NCBI GenBank assembly: GCA_020632715.1
Contig: JACKFA010000007.1
Location: forward strand, 186,001 to 250,000
DNA: 64,000 nt
Reading direction: 5' to 3'
Source: Deltaproteobacteria bacterium
Lineage (GTDB): Bacteria; Myxococcota_A; UBA9042; PHBI01
Below the pieces are notes generated by a model. That model did not search any database. It was not told the DNA's origin and saw only the letters and a list, made by a program, of their open reading frames with translations. Numbering within the stretch: the stretch's first letter is position 1; the number at the start of each line of letters is the position of its first letter. Shown here piece by piece: positions 42,301 through 54,300 of the stretch. A program made the position numbers and the translations under genes.

Positions 42301-45300
42301 GCCGAAGCTGCCGCGGCCGACGCCGTTCTCGTAGACGTAGATCGTGTTCGACGCGAGGTAGATCTCGTAGTCGATGTCCGTGTAGTCGGTGCTCCCGTCG
42401 ACCGCGTTCAGCCCGGCCGCGCGCGTCGTCGACGTCTCGGGCGCCGTGAACGCGACGTAGCCGTCGCCCGTGAGCGCGGCCTGGCTCGACGCGCCCGCGT
42501 CGTAGGCCGACCCCGAGCCGATCTTCTTCAGCGACGCGCCCTTCGCCACGATCGGCCCCGCCGCGTTCCGCCAGAAGGCGTCCCCGCCGCAGCTCGCGTC
42601 GCCGCCGGCGTCGTCGTCGACGAGCACGAGCCCCGAGAGCGTGCTCCCGGCCGCGTTGAGCGACGTGTCGAGCCGCCAGTCCTCGACGAGCAGCGCCGGC
42701 ACGGCGCTCGTGTACACCACCGTCCCGTTCTTCGCGTAGGTGACCGTGGGCACGTCGATGGCGACCGTGAGCACGTCGTCGACGGCGTAGGTGCCGACGA
42801 CCCCGCGGTCGGCGCCGTTCTCGTAGATCCCGAGCTGGTTGTCCGAGCGCAGGTAGAAGGCGTAGTCGATGTCGCCGTAGCTCTGGCCGCCGTCGCCGGC
42901 GCCGAGGCCGAACATCCGCTCCGCCCCGACCTGCGTCACCGTGGTCGACACGCGCCCGCGCCCGCAGCTCACCTGCTCCTCCGACGACGCGCCCGCGGCC
43001 CACCCGGAGTAGAGCGCGTCCTGCGTCAGCGACGACGGCGTCCCGCGCAGGTAGCGCCCGTTCTGCCAGCGCAGCGCCGGGTGGCAGATGGTGTCGCCCG
43101 CGGTGCACGGCGTGATCTCGAAGTCGGTCAGGCGCGCGCCCGGCGAGTAGAGCGACGTGTCCGCCACGTACGCCCCCGACGGCGGCGTCGGGCTCGTGTA
43201 GAAGCCGACGCCGTCCTTCAGGTAGCGCACGACCCCGTCCGAGACGAGCACCGCGAAGCGCGCGCCCGCGTCGTAGGTGCCGAAGCTGCCGCGGCCGACG
43301 CCGTTCTCGTAGACGTAGATCGTGCTCCCCGCGAGGTAGATCTCGTAGTCGATGTCCGTGTAGTCGGTGCTCGCGTCGACCGCGTTCAGCCCGGCCGCGC
43401 GCGTCGTCGACGTCTCGGGCGCCGTGAACGCGACGTAGCCGTCGCCCGCGAGGCTCGCCTGGCTCGACGCGCCCGTGTCGTAGGCCGACCCCGAGCCGAC
43501 CTTCTTCAGCGACGCGCCCTTCGCCACGATCGGCCCCGCCGCGTTCGTCCAGAAGGCGGCCGCCCCGCACGTCGTGTCGCCGCCCGCGTCGAGATCGACG
43601 AGCGACAGCCCGCCGAGCGAGACGTTCGCCCCGTGGAACGACGTGTCGAGCCGGTAGTCGTCGATGGCGAGCGCCGGCTTCGCGCTCGTGTGGCGGAGCG
43701 TCGTCGCGCCGGTCACGGCGTCCGTCTGCCAGTACGTGACCTCCGGCGCGTCGATCGCCACGCGCAGCGTGTCACCGGGGCGCCACACCCACGGCGTCTG
43801 GTTCACCTGCGCGCCGTTCTCGAACACGTAGAGGTCGCCCGCGAGGCCGAGGTAGAACGCGTAGTCCACGTCGTCGATGCTCTGGCTCGCGTCGCCGACG
43901 CCGATGCCGAAGACGCGCCGGCCGTTCGTCTCGGCGTCGGCGGGGATCACCATCTCGACGTAGCCGCGCGCGCAGCTGATGGTCTCCTCACTCGACGCGC
44001 CCGTGTACCAGCCGCCGGCGCCCGGGTCCGACCGGAGCGAGCTCGGCGTGCCGGTCACGTAGCGCCCGTTCTGCCAGCGGAGCGGCGGCTCGCAGACCAC
44101 GTCCCCGCCACCGTCCTCGCAGTCGACCAGCGCGAACGCCGAGAGCACGGCGCCCGGCGAGTAGAACGTGGTGTCCACGATCATCGCGCCCGCGGGCGGC
44201 GCGACCGCGCTCGTGTAGAAGCCGACCCCGTCGCGCGCGTAGCGGATCCGCCCATCCTTCCGGAGGACCGTGAACACCGACCCCGGCTGGTAGGTGCCGA
44301 AGCTCCCGCGGTACGCGCCGTTCTCGTAGATCTGGATCGTGCTCCCGGCGAGGTAGATCTCGTAGTCGATCTCCGTGTAGCCGGTGTTCGCGTCACCGAC
44401 CGAGAGCCCGGCCGCGCGCGTCGTCCCGTTCTCGGGCGCCGTGAACGTCACGTAGCCGTCGCCCGCGAGCACAGCCACGCTCGACGCGCCCGCGTCATAG
44501 CCCGACGACGCCCCCGTCTTCTTGAGCGCCGCGCCCTTCACCGAGAGCCCGGTCACGTTCGCCCAGAAGTCGCCGCCGCCGCACGTCGGATCGCCGAGGT
44601 CGAGGTCCTCGAGCGCGAAGCCCGCGAGCGTCGCGCCCGGCGTGCCGAAGGAGGTGTCGACGCGCAGCTCGTCGAGGACGTCGAAGGGCACGACGCTCTC
44701 GTAGAGGAGGTCGCCGTTCTTGTAATAGCGCACGTCGGGGACGTCCGCCTCGACCGTCAGCACGTCGCCCGTCGCGTAGGCGAAGCCGTCGGCCCGCAGC
44801 GCGCCGCTCTCCCAGATCTCGAGCAGACCGCCGCTCCTGAGCTGGAAGCCGTAGTCGACGTCGTCGTAGCCGCGCGACGCGTCGCCCTTGCCGAGCCCGA
44901 AGAAGCGCGCTGTCGTCGTCTCGGTCGCCGTGACCGACACGCTCCCTCGCCCGCACGCGAGCGACTCCTCCGACGACGCGCCCGCCGACCACTGGCCGTT
45001 CGTCGCGTCCTTCGTGAGCGACGTCGCCGTGCCGCGCACGCCCACGCCGTTCTGCCAGTGGAGGTCGCCGTCGCAGAGCGCGTCGCCGTCGCAGGCCGCG
45101 ATGCGCGGCGCCACGAGGGTCGCGCCCGTGTCGTAGAGCGACGTGTCGAGGAAGAGCGGGTAGCTCGGCGCCCGCGTGCTCGTGTAGTAGCCGACGCCGT
45201 TCTTCAGGTAGCGGACGCGCCCGCCGCGCACCTCGACGCGGAACACGTCGCCCGCCGCGAAGGTCCCGAAGTCGCCCGCGAAGCTCGCCGACTCGTAGAT

Positions 45301-48300
45301 CTGGATCGAGCTCGAGTAGAGGTAGGTCGCGAACTCGATGTCGCTGTAGCTCTTGTTGCTGTCGACCGCGCCGAGCCCGAACATGCGGCGCGTGCCGGTC
45401 TCGAGCACGGTCGTCTCGACGAAGCCGTCGCCCGACGCGAGCTCGGCGACGCTGCGCGCGCCTTGATCCCAGCCGCTCCCGACCTCGCGGCGCAGCGTGT
45501 CGCCGCGCACGACGCAGTTCCAGTCGCGCCAGAAGGTGTTGCCGCAGGTCGCGTCGCCCGCCGTGTCGCGGTCGATGAGCGTCACGCCCGCGAGCGTCGC
45601 GCCCGGCGTGTAGAACGACGTGTCCACCCCCCACGAGGCGATGGAGTTCAGCGCCGACGTGCTCGTGTAGCGCTCGAGCCCGTTCTGCAGGTAGGTCACG
45701 GTGTCGCCGTCGACCCGCACCGTGAGCACGTCGCCCGTCGCGTACTCGCCGACCTTGCCCTTGTCGGCGCCGCTCTCGACCACGTTCAGGTCGCCGTTCG
45801 CGCGCAGGAAGAAGGCGCGCTCGATGTCGCTCTGGCTCGGGCCGGAGTCGATGGTGCCGAGCCCGAACATGCGGTCGGTCGTGGTCTCCGTCGCGACCGC
45901 GCGCGCCTCGCCGTCGGCGCAGGTGAGCGCCTCGACCGAGGACACCCCGGCAGACCAGCCGGCCGACGGCTGCGTCGTCGCGAGATCCTGCACCGTCGCG
46001 CGGACGGACGTGCCGTTCCGCCAGGTCACCGCGCGGTCGCAGAACGCGTCCGGGCCGGCGTCGCAGTCGACGAGGTCCACCCCCGAGATGGCGCCGCCCG
46101 CCGTGTAGAACGAGGTGTCGACCCGCAGCGGGAACGCGGGCGCCCGCTGCGACGTGTAGATGAGCACGTCGTCGTGGAAGTAGCGCACGACGCCGCCGCG
46201 CGCCTCGACGCGGAAGGTGTCGCCCGCGGCGTAGCCGCCGAAGCCGCCGACGAGGCTCCCCGCCTCGTAGATCTGGAGACTCCCGCCGTAGAGGTACCAG
46301 GCGTGCTCGATGTCCGTGTAGCTCGCGCTCGCGTCGCCCGTGCCGAGCCCGATCATCCGGTAGGCGCCCGTCGCCGCCGCCGTGAACACGACGTAGCCGT
46401 CGCCCGCGATCGTCTCGACCGACGAGGCGCCCGCGTCCCACACGTTCGCGCTGCCGCCCGTCTTCACGAGCCCGCTTCCGTCGGCCGTGTTCGCCTCGGT
46501 GACGCCGACGAGGTTCTGCCAGGTGACGCCGCCGCACGGCCCGCAGTCGGCACCACCGCAGTCGCGGCCCTCCTCGTCGCCGTTCTTCACGCCGTCGCTG
46601 CACGTCGGCGCCTGGCACGCGCCGCCGTCGCACACGCCGCTCGCGCAGTCCGCGCCGCCGTCGCAGGCGAGCCCGTCGCCGCAGGGGCCGCACACGGGCC
46701 CGCCGCAGTCGACGTCGGTCTCGTCGGCGTCCGCGACCTGATCGGCGCAGTCGTGCTCGCGCACCCGCACCTCGCCCGCGTAGTGCGCGAGGAAGCTCCC
46801 GCCGACGCTGCCGCAGCTCGTCACCTCGCTGTACCCACCGGTATAGTGCGTCAGCATCCAGACGCCGCCCTTGCTCATGGGCGTCTGCCCGCTCTCGCAC
46901 ACGAGCTTCACGCCGCTCTGGCCGGCGTAGCCGTTCTGGCAGCTCGTGACGCCGTAGGAGTCGCGCCCGAAGACGGTGAGCTGGCCGTCGCTCACGCGCT
47001 GCCCGCTCGCGTTGACGGCCGCGACCGGCGTCATCACGAACGCGGGGTTCGCGGCGTCGAGGTTCCCGCGGTAGGTCGCCCAGTCGACGGCCTCGGCCTT
47101 CGCCCAGAACGACGTCGACGACGGCTGCCGCGCGTCGTAGCAGGCGTACTGCACCGAGACCGGGCCCGCGTCCTCGGCGACGACGTCGTCGAGGGCCTGC
47201 GTGAACTGCGCGCCGTCGGGGGCGCCGCCCGTGAAGGCGACGTTCAGGAGGCTCCGATCGCCGCCCACGGCCGCGCGGAACTCGTAGTCCGCGAGGCCGT
47301 TCGTGTCGGCCGCGCGCGCGACGCGCATCCAGCCGCCGCCGTCGGTCGTCTGATCGCAGAAGACCACGACGGGCGGCTTCGGGCCGGCGTCGTCGGGGTC
47401 GACGAGGTAGTAGCCGTCGGCGTCGTCGCCGGCGGCGAGGTGCGCGAGGCAGGAGCGCTCGACGCTGTCGGGCACGCAGGTCCCCGCCATGCAGGCGCCG
47501 CTCGCGCAGGCGACCCCGCACCCGCCGCAGTTGAGCGGGTCGTGGTCGCTGTCGACCTCGCAGCGGTTCGCGCCGTCGCCGTCGCAGTCCGCGCGCCCGA
47601 CGGCGCACGCGACCGGCCCGCAGACGCCGCCGGTGCAGGCTTCGCCGACATCGCACGCGACGCCGCAGCCGCCGCAGTTGGCGTGGTCGGACTCGAGGTC
47701 GACCTCGCAGTCGTCGGAGGCGTCGGCGTTGCAGTCGCCGCGGAGCGAGGCGCACACGAGGTTGTCGCCGCCGACCACCGGCTTCGCGAGGCGGTTCACG
47801 GTGCCGTAGGTGTTGTTCGTCCAGTAGACGTAGCGGTCGTCGACGGCCACGCCGTAGCTCGTGCCGGTCGTCGCGAAGCCCTCGACGTCGCCGGTCGCGA
47901 GGTGCACGCGCCCGAGGCCGCCGCCCGCGTAGTAGACGTAGCCCGCGTCGAGCGCGGTCGCCTCGACGTTCCCGAGCCCGCTCGCGACCGTCTCGACGGT
48001 GCCTCCGAAGACCGGCACCTTGTAGACGGCGCCCGCCGACCAGCCGGAGACGTAGGCGAACTTGCGGTCGCGGCCGAGGCCGCCGAGGAGGGACGAGAGG
48101 CCGCTCACGGGCGTCGTGACGGCGCCGTCGAGGAGCGACACGCGCTGGATGGAGCCGCTGCCGCTGTAGGCGTAGTTCGTGGTCTCGACCGCGTCGCCCC
48201 AGCGCTCGATGGCGAACGGGGTCGCGAGCCCGGCGGCGATCGGCTCGACCGCGCCGCCCTCGCGCGGCACGCGGTAGAGCGCGCCGTCGGTGAGCGTCGT

Positions 48301-51300
48301 GAAGTAGACGTGGGTCGCGTCGGCCGCGACGTCGTGCGCGTAGTAGCCCGAGGCGAGCACGGTGACCGCCTGGCCGTCCTTCGTCGCGCGGAGGACCTGG
48401 CGCGACCCGCGCGCGGCCCAGTAGAGGTAGTCGTCGTCGACGTCGACGCCGAAGAGGTCGCTCCCGGCGGCGCCAGCGGCGACGAGGGTCGTCGCCTGGC
48501 AGACGCCCGCCGAGCACACGCCGCCGCCGCAGCGGATCCCGCAGCCGCCGCAGTTGTTCACGTCGTTCCCGCCGACGACGGTCTCGCAGCCGTTGCCGTT
48601 GACGCCGTCGCAGCTCGCGGTGCCCGCGGCGCAGACGGGATCGTCGACGCAGTCGCCCGCCTCGCACTGGGCGGCCGCGCCGCACGCGTTGCCGCACGCG
48701 CCGCAGTGGTCGTCGCTCGTGAGCACGTTCGTCTCGCAGCCGTTCGCTGGGTTCCCGTCGCACTCGCCGAGCCCGGCCGGGCACGCCGACACGATGAAGG
48801 GGATGACCTGGCCGAGAACCGCGTCACCGCCGACGTCCACGCGGGGGAGGGCGTAGTAGACGAGGCTCTGCGGCACGATCGGCGCGGTCCAGGTCACCGT
48901 GAAGCCGCTGCCGGCCGCGGTCGCGGGGAGCACGACCGGCTCGGCGCCGAGCGCGAGCGGATCCGGGCTCGTCGCGAGCAGGAGCTCGCCGCTCGCGGCG
49001 GGGCCGCCGTCGACGTCCCAGGTGAAGGCGCCGGTCTGGCCGCCGAGGATGACCGACGGCGCCGAGGTCCAGCGGACGCAGGCCGCGATCACGGAGAAGT
49101 CGGCCGTGAAGCCCGTGAGCGGGCCGGGGGTGCCGCGCGTGTTGGCGACGCCGTCGGTCACGGTCACGCGGTAGCTGCCGGTCGGGAGCGCGCCCGCGTC
49201 GGGGGTGAAGGTGACGCGCGCGTCGGCGACGGCGAGGGCGCCCGCGACCTGCCCCGTGACGACGCCGCTCTCGACGGCCTCGACGCGCACCGTGTCGGCG
49301 GTGACCGAGGCGGGATCGAGGCGGCTCGAGAACCAGAGGTCGACCGGGCCGCCCGCGCAGAGGCCGAGGGTGCCGGGGTGGGGCGACATGGCGACGACGT
49401 AGGGCGGCACGTCGAGGACGACGGCCGTCTGCCCGGCGGCGGCGAAGGCGTTCACGACGCCCTGGTGCACGAGCACCGCGGCGGCGGTGACGCCGGAGGC
49501 GGCGTAGGACCAGGAGAGCACGTGGGGGTGCGCGGGATCGGTCACGTCGGTGGTGACGATGGCGCCGTCGGCGGTGCCGTAGACGAGGACCGTGCCGTAG
49601 ACGGCGAGGCTCGTGACGGGGTAGGCGCCGCTCCACCAGATCTGCACCGGCGCCGCCGGGTTCGTGATGTCGAAGGCGTAGACGCCGTAGCTCGCGTAGG
49701 CGACGTAGAGGACGCCGTTCACGACGACGACGTCGGTCGCGACCCCCGCGGTCGCGGGCGGCCAGGTGTAGGCGACGTACGGCGAGGTCGGCGTCGTGAA
49801 GCCCCAGACGACGACCGTGCCGTCGCCGAGGAGCCCGTAGAGGCTCCCGGCCCAGTAGAACACGCGCGTGAAGACGTAGCCGCCGCCGGTGCCGCCCCCC
49901 GAGGGCCAGGCGCCGACGTAGGTCAGCGCGCCGCCGGCGCCGAGGGTGTAGGCCCAGAGCTCGGCGCCGACGCCCACGTAGAGGACGCCGTCCGCGAAGG
50001 CGACGCTCGTCGCGCCCGCGGCGGGGACGCTCCCGACGAGGACCGGCGCGCCGACGACGCTCACGTTCACGACCTGCAGCACGCCGCCGCACGTCAGGAT
50101 CGCGTAGTCGCCGTCGACGACGAGGTCGGTGCAGGCGTCGGCCCCCGCGAGGGACCACGCGCCGACGAGCACGGGGTCGCCGCCGCCCGAGACGTCGAGG
50201 ATCCGGAGCCCGCCCGCGTCGACCGCGACGTAGACGAGGCCGCCGACCTGCACGACGCGCCGGATGACGCCCGCGCCGACGCTCGGGCCGAGATCGACCG
50301 AGCCGACCGGCTGCGACGGGAGGTAGCCCTGGCAGGCGCCCGCCTCGCAGGTCGAGACGGTCGTGGCCGGGTCGCCGTCGTCGCAGGTGGTGCCGTCCGG
50401 GGCGGGGGGCGCAGTGCAGCCGACGTAGGGGGTGCAGGCGTCGTCGGTGCAGGCGTTCCCGTCGTCGCAGCGCGGCGCGAGCGCGCAGGGCTCGGGGACG
50501 ACGAGGAAGCTCGTGACGGGCCCGTAGACGGTCTGCCCCGCGGCGACCGCGCGCGGGACGGCGCCGTAGACGGTCGGGGTGGCGACGGTCGCGGAGACGC
50601 CGCTCGCGACGAAGCCGCCGCCGTCGGCGGTGGCGGGTAGCGCCGCCCAGGAGGTGACGGGCGCAGAGAGCGGGCCGACGAGCACCTCGCCGGCGTCGGG
50701 GGCGCCGCCGATGACGTCGAACGCGAAGCCGAGGCCCTGCCCGGCGGCGGTCGTGTCGGGGACCGCGCGCCACGCGAGGCAGAGCGGGGCGAAGGGGATC
50801 GAGACGGTCTCGCCGTCGGCGGGGCCGGCCGTCCCGCGCGTGTTGTGAACGCCGTTCACGGTCACGGTGACGGTGCCGCCGAAGGCGCTCCCGGGGCTGA
50901 TGGTGAGCACGTTCCCGGCGACGGAGCGCGTGACGGGGATGGCGAGCCCGTCGCGCGTGACGGTGACGGTCGTGGCGTTGACGGTCGCCGGGTCGAGGGC
51001 CGAGGAGAACGCGAGCCGGAGCGCGTCCGTCGGGCACGCGCCGGCGACGCCCGCGAGGGGGGCCGTGTGCACGACGAAGGGCGGCACGTCGACGAAGTTG
51101 GCGACGAGCCCGTAGGCGCAGTAGGCGTAGCCGCTCGCGAAGATGGCGACGGCCGTCGGCGCGCCGAGGCTCACCGAGTAGTGCAGGACGCGCGGCGCGA
51201 GCGGGTTCACGACGCTCACGGTGCCGAAGCCGCCGCCCGCGAAGATCCACGCGATGACGCCGCCACGGTAGCTGAAGCCGATGAGGTTGGCGCTGCCGGC

Positions 51301-54300
51301 GGGGCGCGCGACGAGCCCGAGCTGGACGGGCGCCCACGAGGTGTCGAGGACGTAGGTGAGGTCGAGGATCGCGACGCCCGCGGTGCCGTAGGCGCAGTAG
51401 CCGACGCCGCCCACGACGACGAGGCCCACGCCGACGTCGCCGGGGAAGCGCGCCCCGAGGTGCCGCACGACGACGGGCGCGAAGACCACGCGCGCGTCGA
51501 TGACGCCGATGCTGCCGTCGAGGTAGAGGCAGTAGAGGACGAAGCCGTCGACCGCGAGCGTCACGAGGGGCGAGCCGCCGCTCGACGCGGCGATCACGAG
51601 CTTCTGGACGGGCGCGGACGGCGCGGACACGTCCCAGACGACGATGTCGCCGCTCGCGAGCCCCACGTAGAGCGCGCTCCCGATGTGGACGAGGGAGACG
51701 GCGTCGAGCGCGATGAGCCCGACGCGCACGGGGTGCGCTGGGTCGGCGCAGTCGAGGATGTGCACGCCCGAGGCGCCGCAGGCGACGTAGACGGTCGTGC
51801 CCGACACGTCGAGGACGCTGCACTCGCCGAGGCCCGTGACCGACCAGGTGCCGAGGTCGACGGGGGCCGCGGGGTTCGAGACGTCGCGCACGACGACGCC
51901 GCCGACGCCGAGCGCGAAGTAGCCGACGTCGCCGGGGCCGTCGGCGGCGGCGAGTATGCGGGCGTCGGGGTCGGTGGAGCCGGTCCCCGTGGTCGCGAGC
52001 GGCGGCGTCGCGACGAACGAGCGGACGGCGCTCTTATGGACCTTCCCGGCGACGGTCGCCTCGGCCTGCGCGTACCAGGTGACCGGGCCCCAGGCGGGGG
52101 TCGTCCACGCGCCGGCGAAGGGGCCGGCGCCGCCGCCGCCCGCGACGGACGCGGCGTAGCTCGTGGCGACGTCGGGCGTGAGCGAGAGCAGGACGCGCGT
52201 GTCGCTCGGGGCGCCGCCGGTGACGGTCCAGCCGAAGCGGGCGCCGGCGCCGGCGGTGACGGCGACGGGGGCGTCGACGAGGTCCACGCAGACGCCGTCG
52301 CTGTCGAAGGCGAAGCCGTCGGCGAGGGCGGCGGTAGCTCGCGCGTTCTCGACGCCCGGGGTCACGGCGACGTCGATCGCGCCGAGCTCCCAGGGGGCGT
52401 CGGGGGTGAAGCGGACGACGCTCCCGAGCACGTCGTAGCGGCCGGCGACGCGCGCGCCGGCGGCGTCGGTGACGGGGAGCGTGTAGGCGTTCACGCTGCC
52501 CGCGCGCACGGGCGCCGAGAAGCGGAGCTCGAGCGCCTGGTCGGGGCAGACGGCGCCGCCGTCCGCGGGCGTCGACGAGAGCAGCGCGAGCGGCGGGTCG
52601 ACGAAGGTCCAGACGCCGCCGTAGGCGACGACGACCCAGCCGGTCCGCAGGATGTAGCAGATCGACGGCGCGCCGGCGCCCCAGGTCGCGACGAGGAGGC
52701 GCGGCGCGAGCACGCCGCGAAGGGCGTAGACGACGAGCTGCCCGTCGCTGTGAAGGCAGGCGAGCTGCCCGCCGCGGACGGCGAGGCGCACGACGTTGGC
52801 GCCGGCGCTCGGCGGGGCGAGGGTCCAGAGGTTCCCGGGCGCCCAGCCGCCGTCGCGGATGAGGCGCACGTCGAGCGCGACGACGCCGAGGCCGCCGCCG
52901 AAGGCGCAGTAGGCGGCGCTCCCGTCGGCCCAGAAGTCGAGGAGGCCGACGCCGACGTAGAGCGGCGCGATCAGGCGCAGGAAGACCGGGGAGAACACGC
53001 CGTCCGCGAGGAGATCGCTCACGACGACGCTGCCGTCGGCGTAGGCGCAGTAGAGGAGCCCCCCGGCGACGACGACGCGCAGGAGCGGCGACGCGACGCC
53101 GCTCGCGACGACGCGCACGAACACGGGCGCGGTCGGCACGGCGACGTTCCAGACGGCGATGTCGCTGCCGTAGCCGATGTAGAGCGCCGCCCCCGAGAGC
53201 GCGACGCTCACGGCGCCCGCGCCGCCGGCGGGGACCGCGATCTGATAGACGGACACGGGGTTCGCGGGGTCGCTCACGTCGATGACGTGGACGCCGTCGG
53301 CGCCGCAGGCGAGGTAGACGTAGCCGGCCGCGTAGGTGAGCGCGCGGCAGCTCCCGCTCCCGGGGTTGTCCCAGCGGCCGAGGACGACGGGGGCCCTGGG
53401 ATCGCCGACGTGCTGGCAGACCATGCCGCCGCCGACCGCGGCGTAGGCGATGTCGGAGCCGTCGCCGTCGACCACGTCGAGGAGGTCGTCGCCGGGGGCG
53501 GGGGGCGGCGTCTGGCTCAGGATGGGGCGCACCGTGACGACCGCGACCGGCCCGAAGTAGGAGCGCCCGCCGATGACGGCCTCGGCGACGACGTACCAGT
53601 TGCGCGGGGCGCGCGTCCGCGGGGTGCTCCAGCGCGCGGTGAAGCCGCCGGCGCCGCTGTCGACGCCGCCGATGCGGGTCGCGAGCGCCCACGGGTCGGC
53701 CGGGTCGAACCAGGGGCTCACCCAGACGCGCGTCTCGTCGGGGACGGCGCCGTTCACGCGGAAGGAGAGCTCGGCCTCGCCGCCGCCGTAGACGCCGTCG
53801 GGGGTGAAGGTCCAGTCGATGCAGGCCGCGCCGACCTCGAACGTGGCGGCGAAGTCGTAGCGGACGCCGAGGGTCTCGCGCACGTTCCGGAGGTAGCGCT
53901 GCCGGACGAGCACGCTCTGGACGGCCTCCGTGAAGGCGCCGCCCGCGGGGGTGAAGGTGACGACGTCGTCGTCCACGGCGCGGTCGCCCGCGACGGGGGC
54001 GCCGCCCGTCGAGACGACGAGGTTCGACGCGGTGATGGTGCTCGTGACGACGGGGCTCGAGAGGTGCACGTCGAGGGCGGCCTCGGCGCAGGCGCCGACG
54101 GTGCCGGCGCGGTGGCTGAGCCAGCGCACGTGGAGCGGGATGTCGATGAGCGAGAGGGTGTGGCCGAAGCCGCAGAACGACCAGCGGCGGAAGATCTTGA
54201 TGACCGTGCCGAGGGCGGGCCCGGGCGACTCCGAGAGGACGACCGGCGCGGTGAGGTCGCGCGCGTCGGTCAGGACGACGCGGCCGTCGCCGAAGAGGCA

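Noticed and set aside
39133..50640. Very long open frame on the plus strand opposite the giant gene (3,835 codons)
   Set aside because: It is the antisense shadow of the giant minus-strand gene. Its translation is Arg/Ala/Val/Asp-rich without domains, while the minus strand gives recognisable repeats and a signal peptide.
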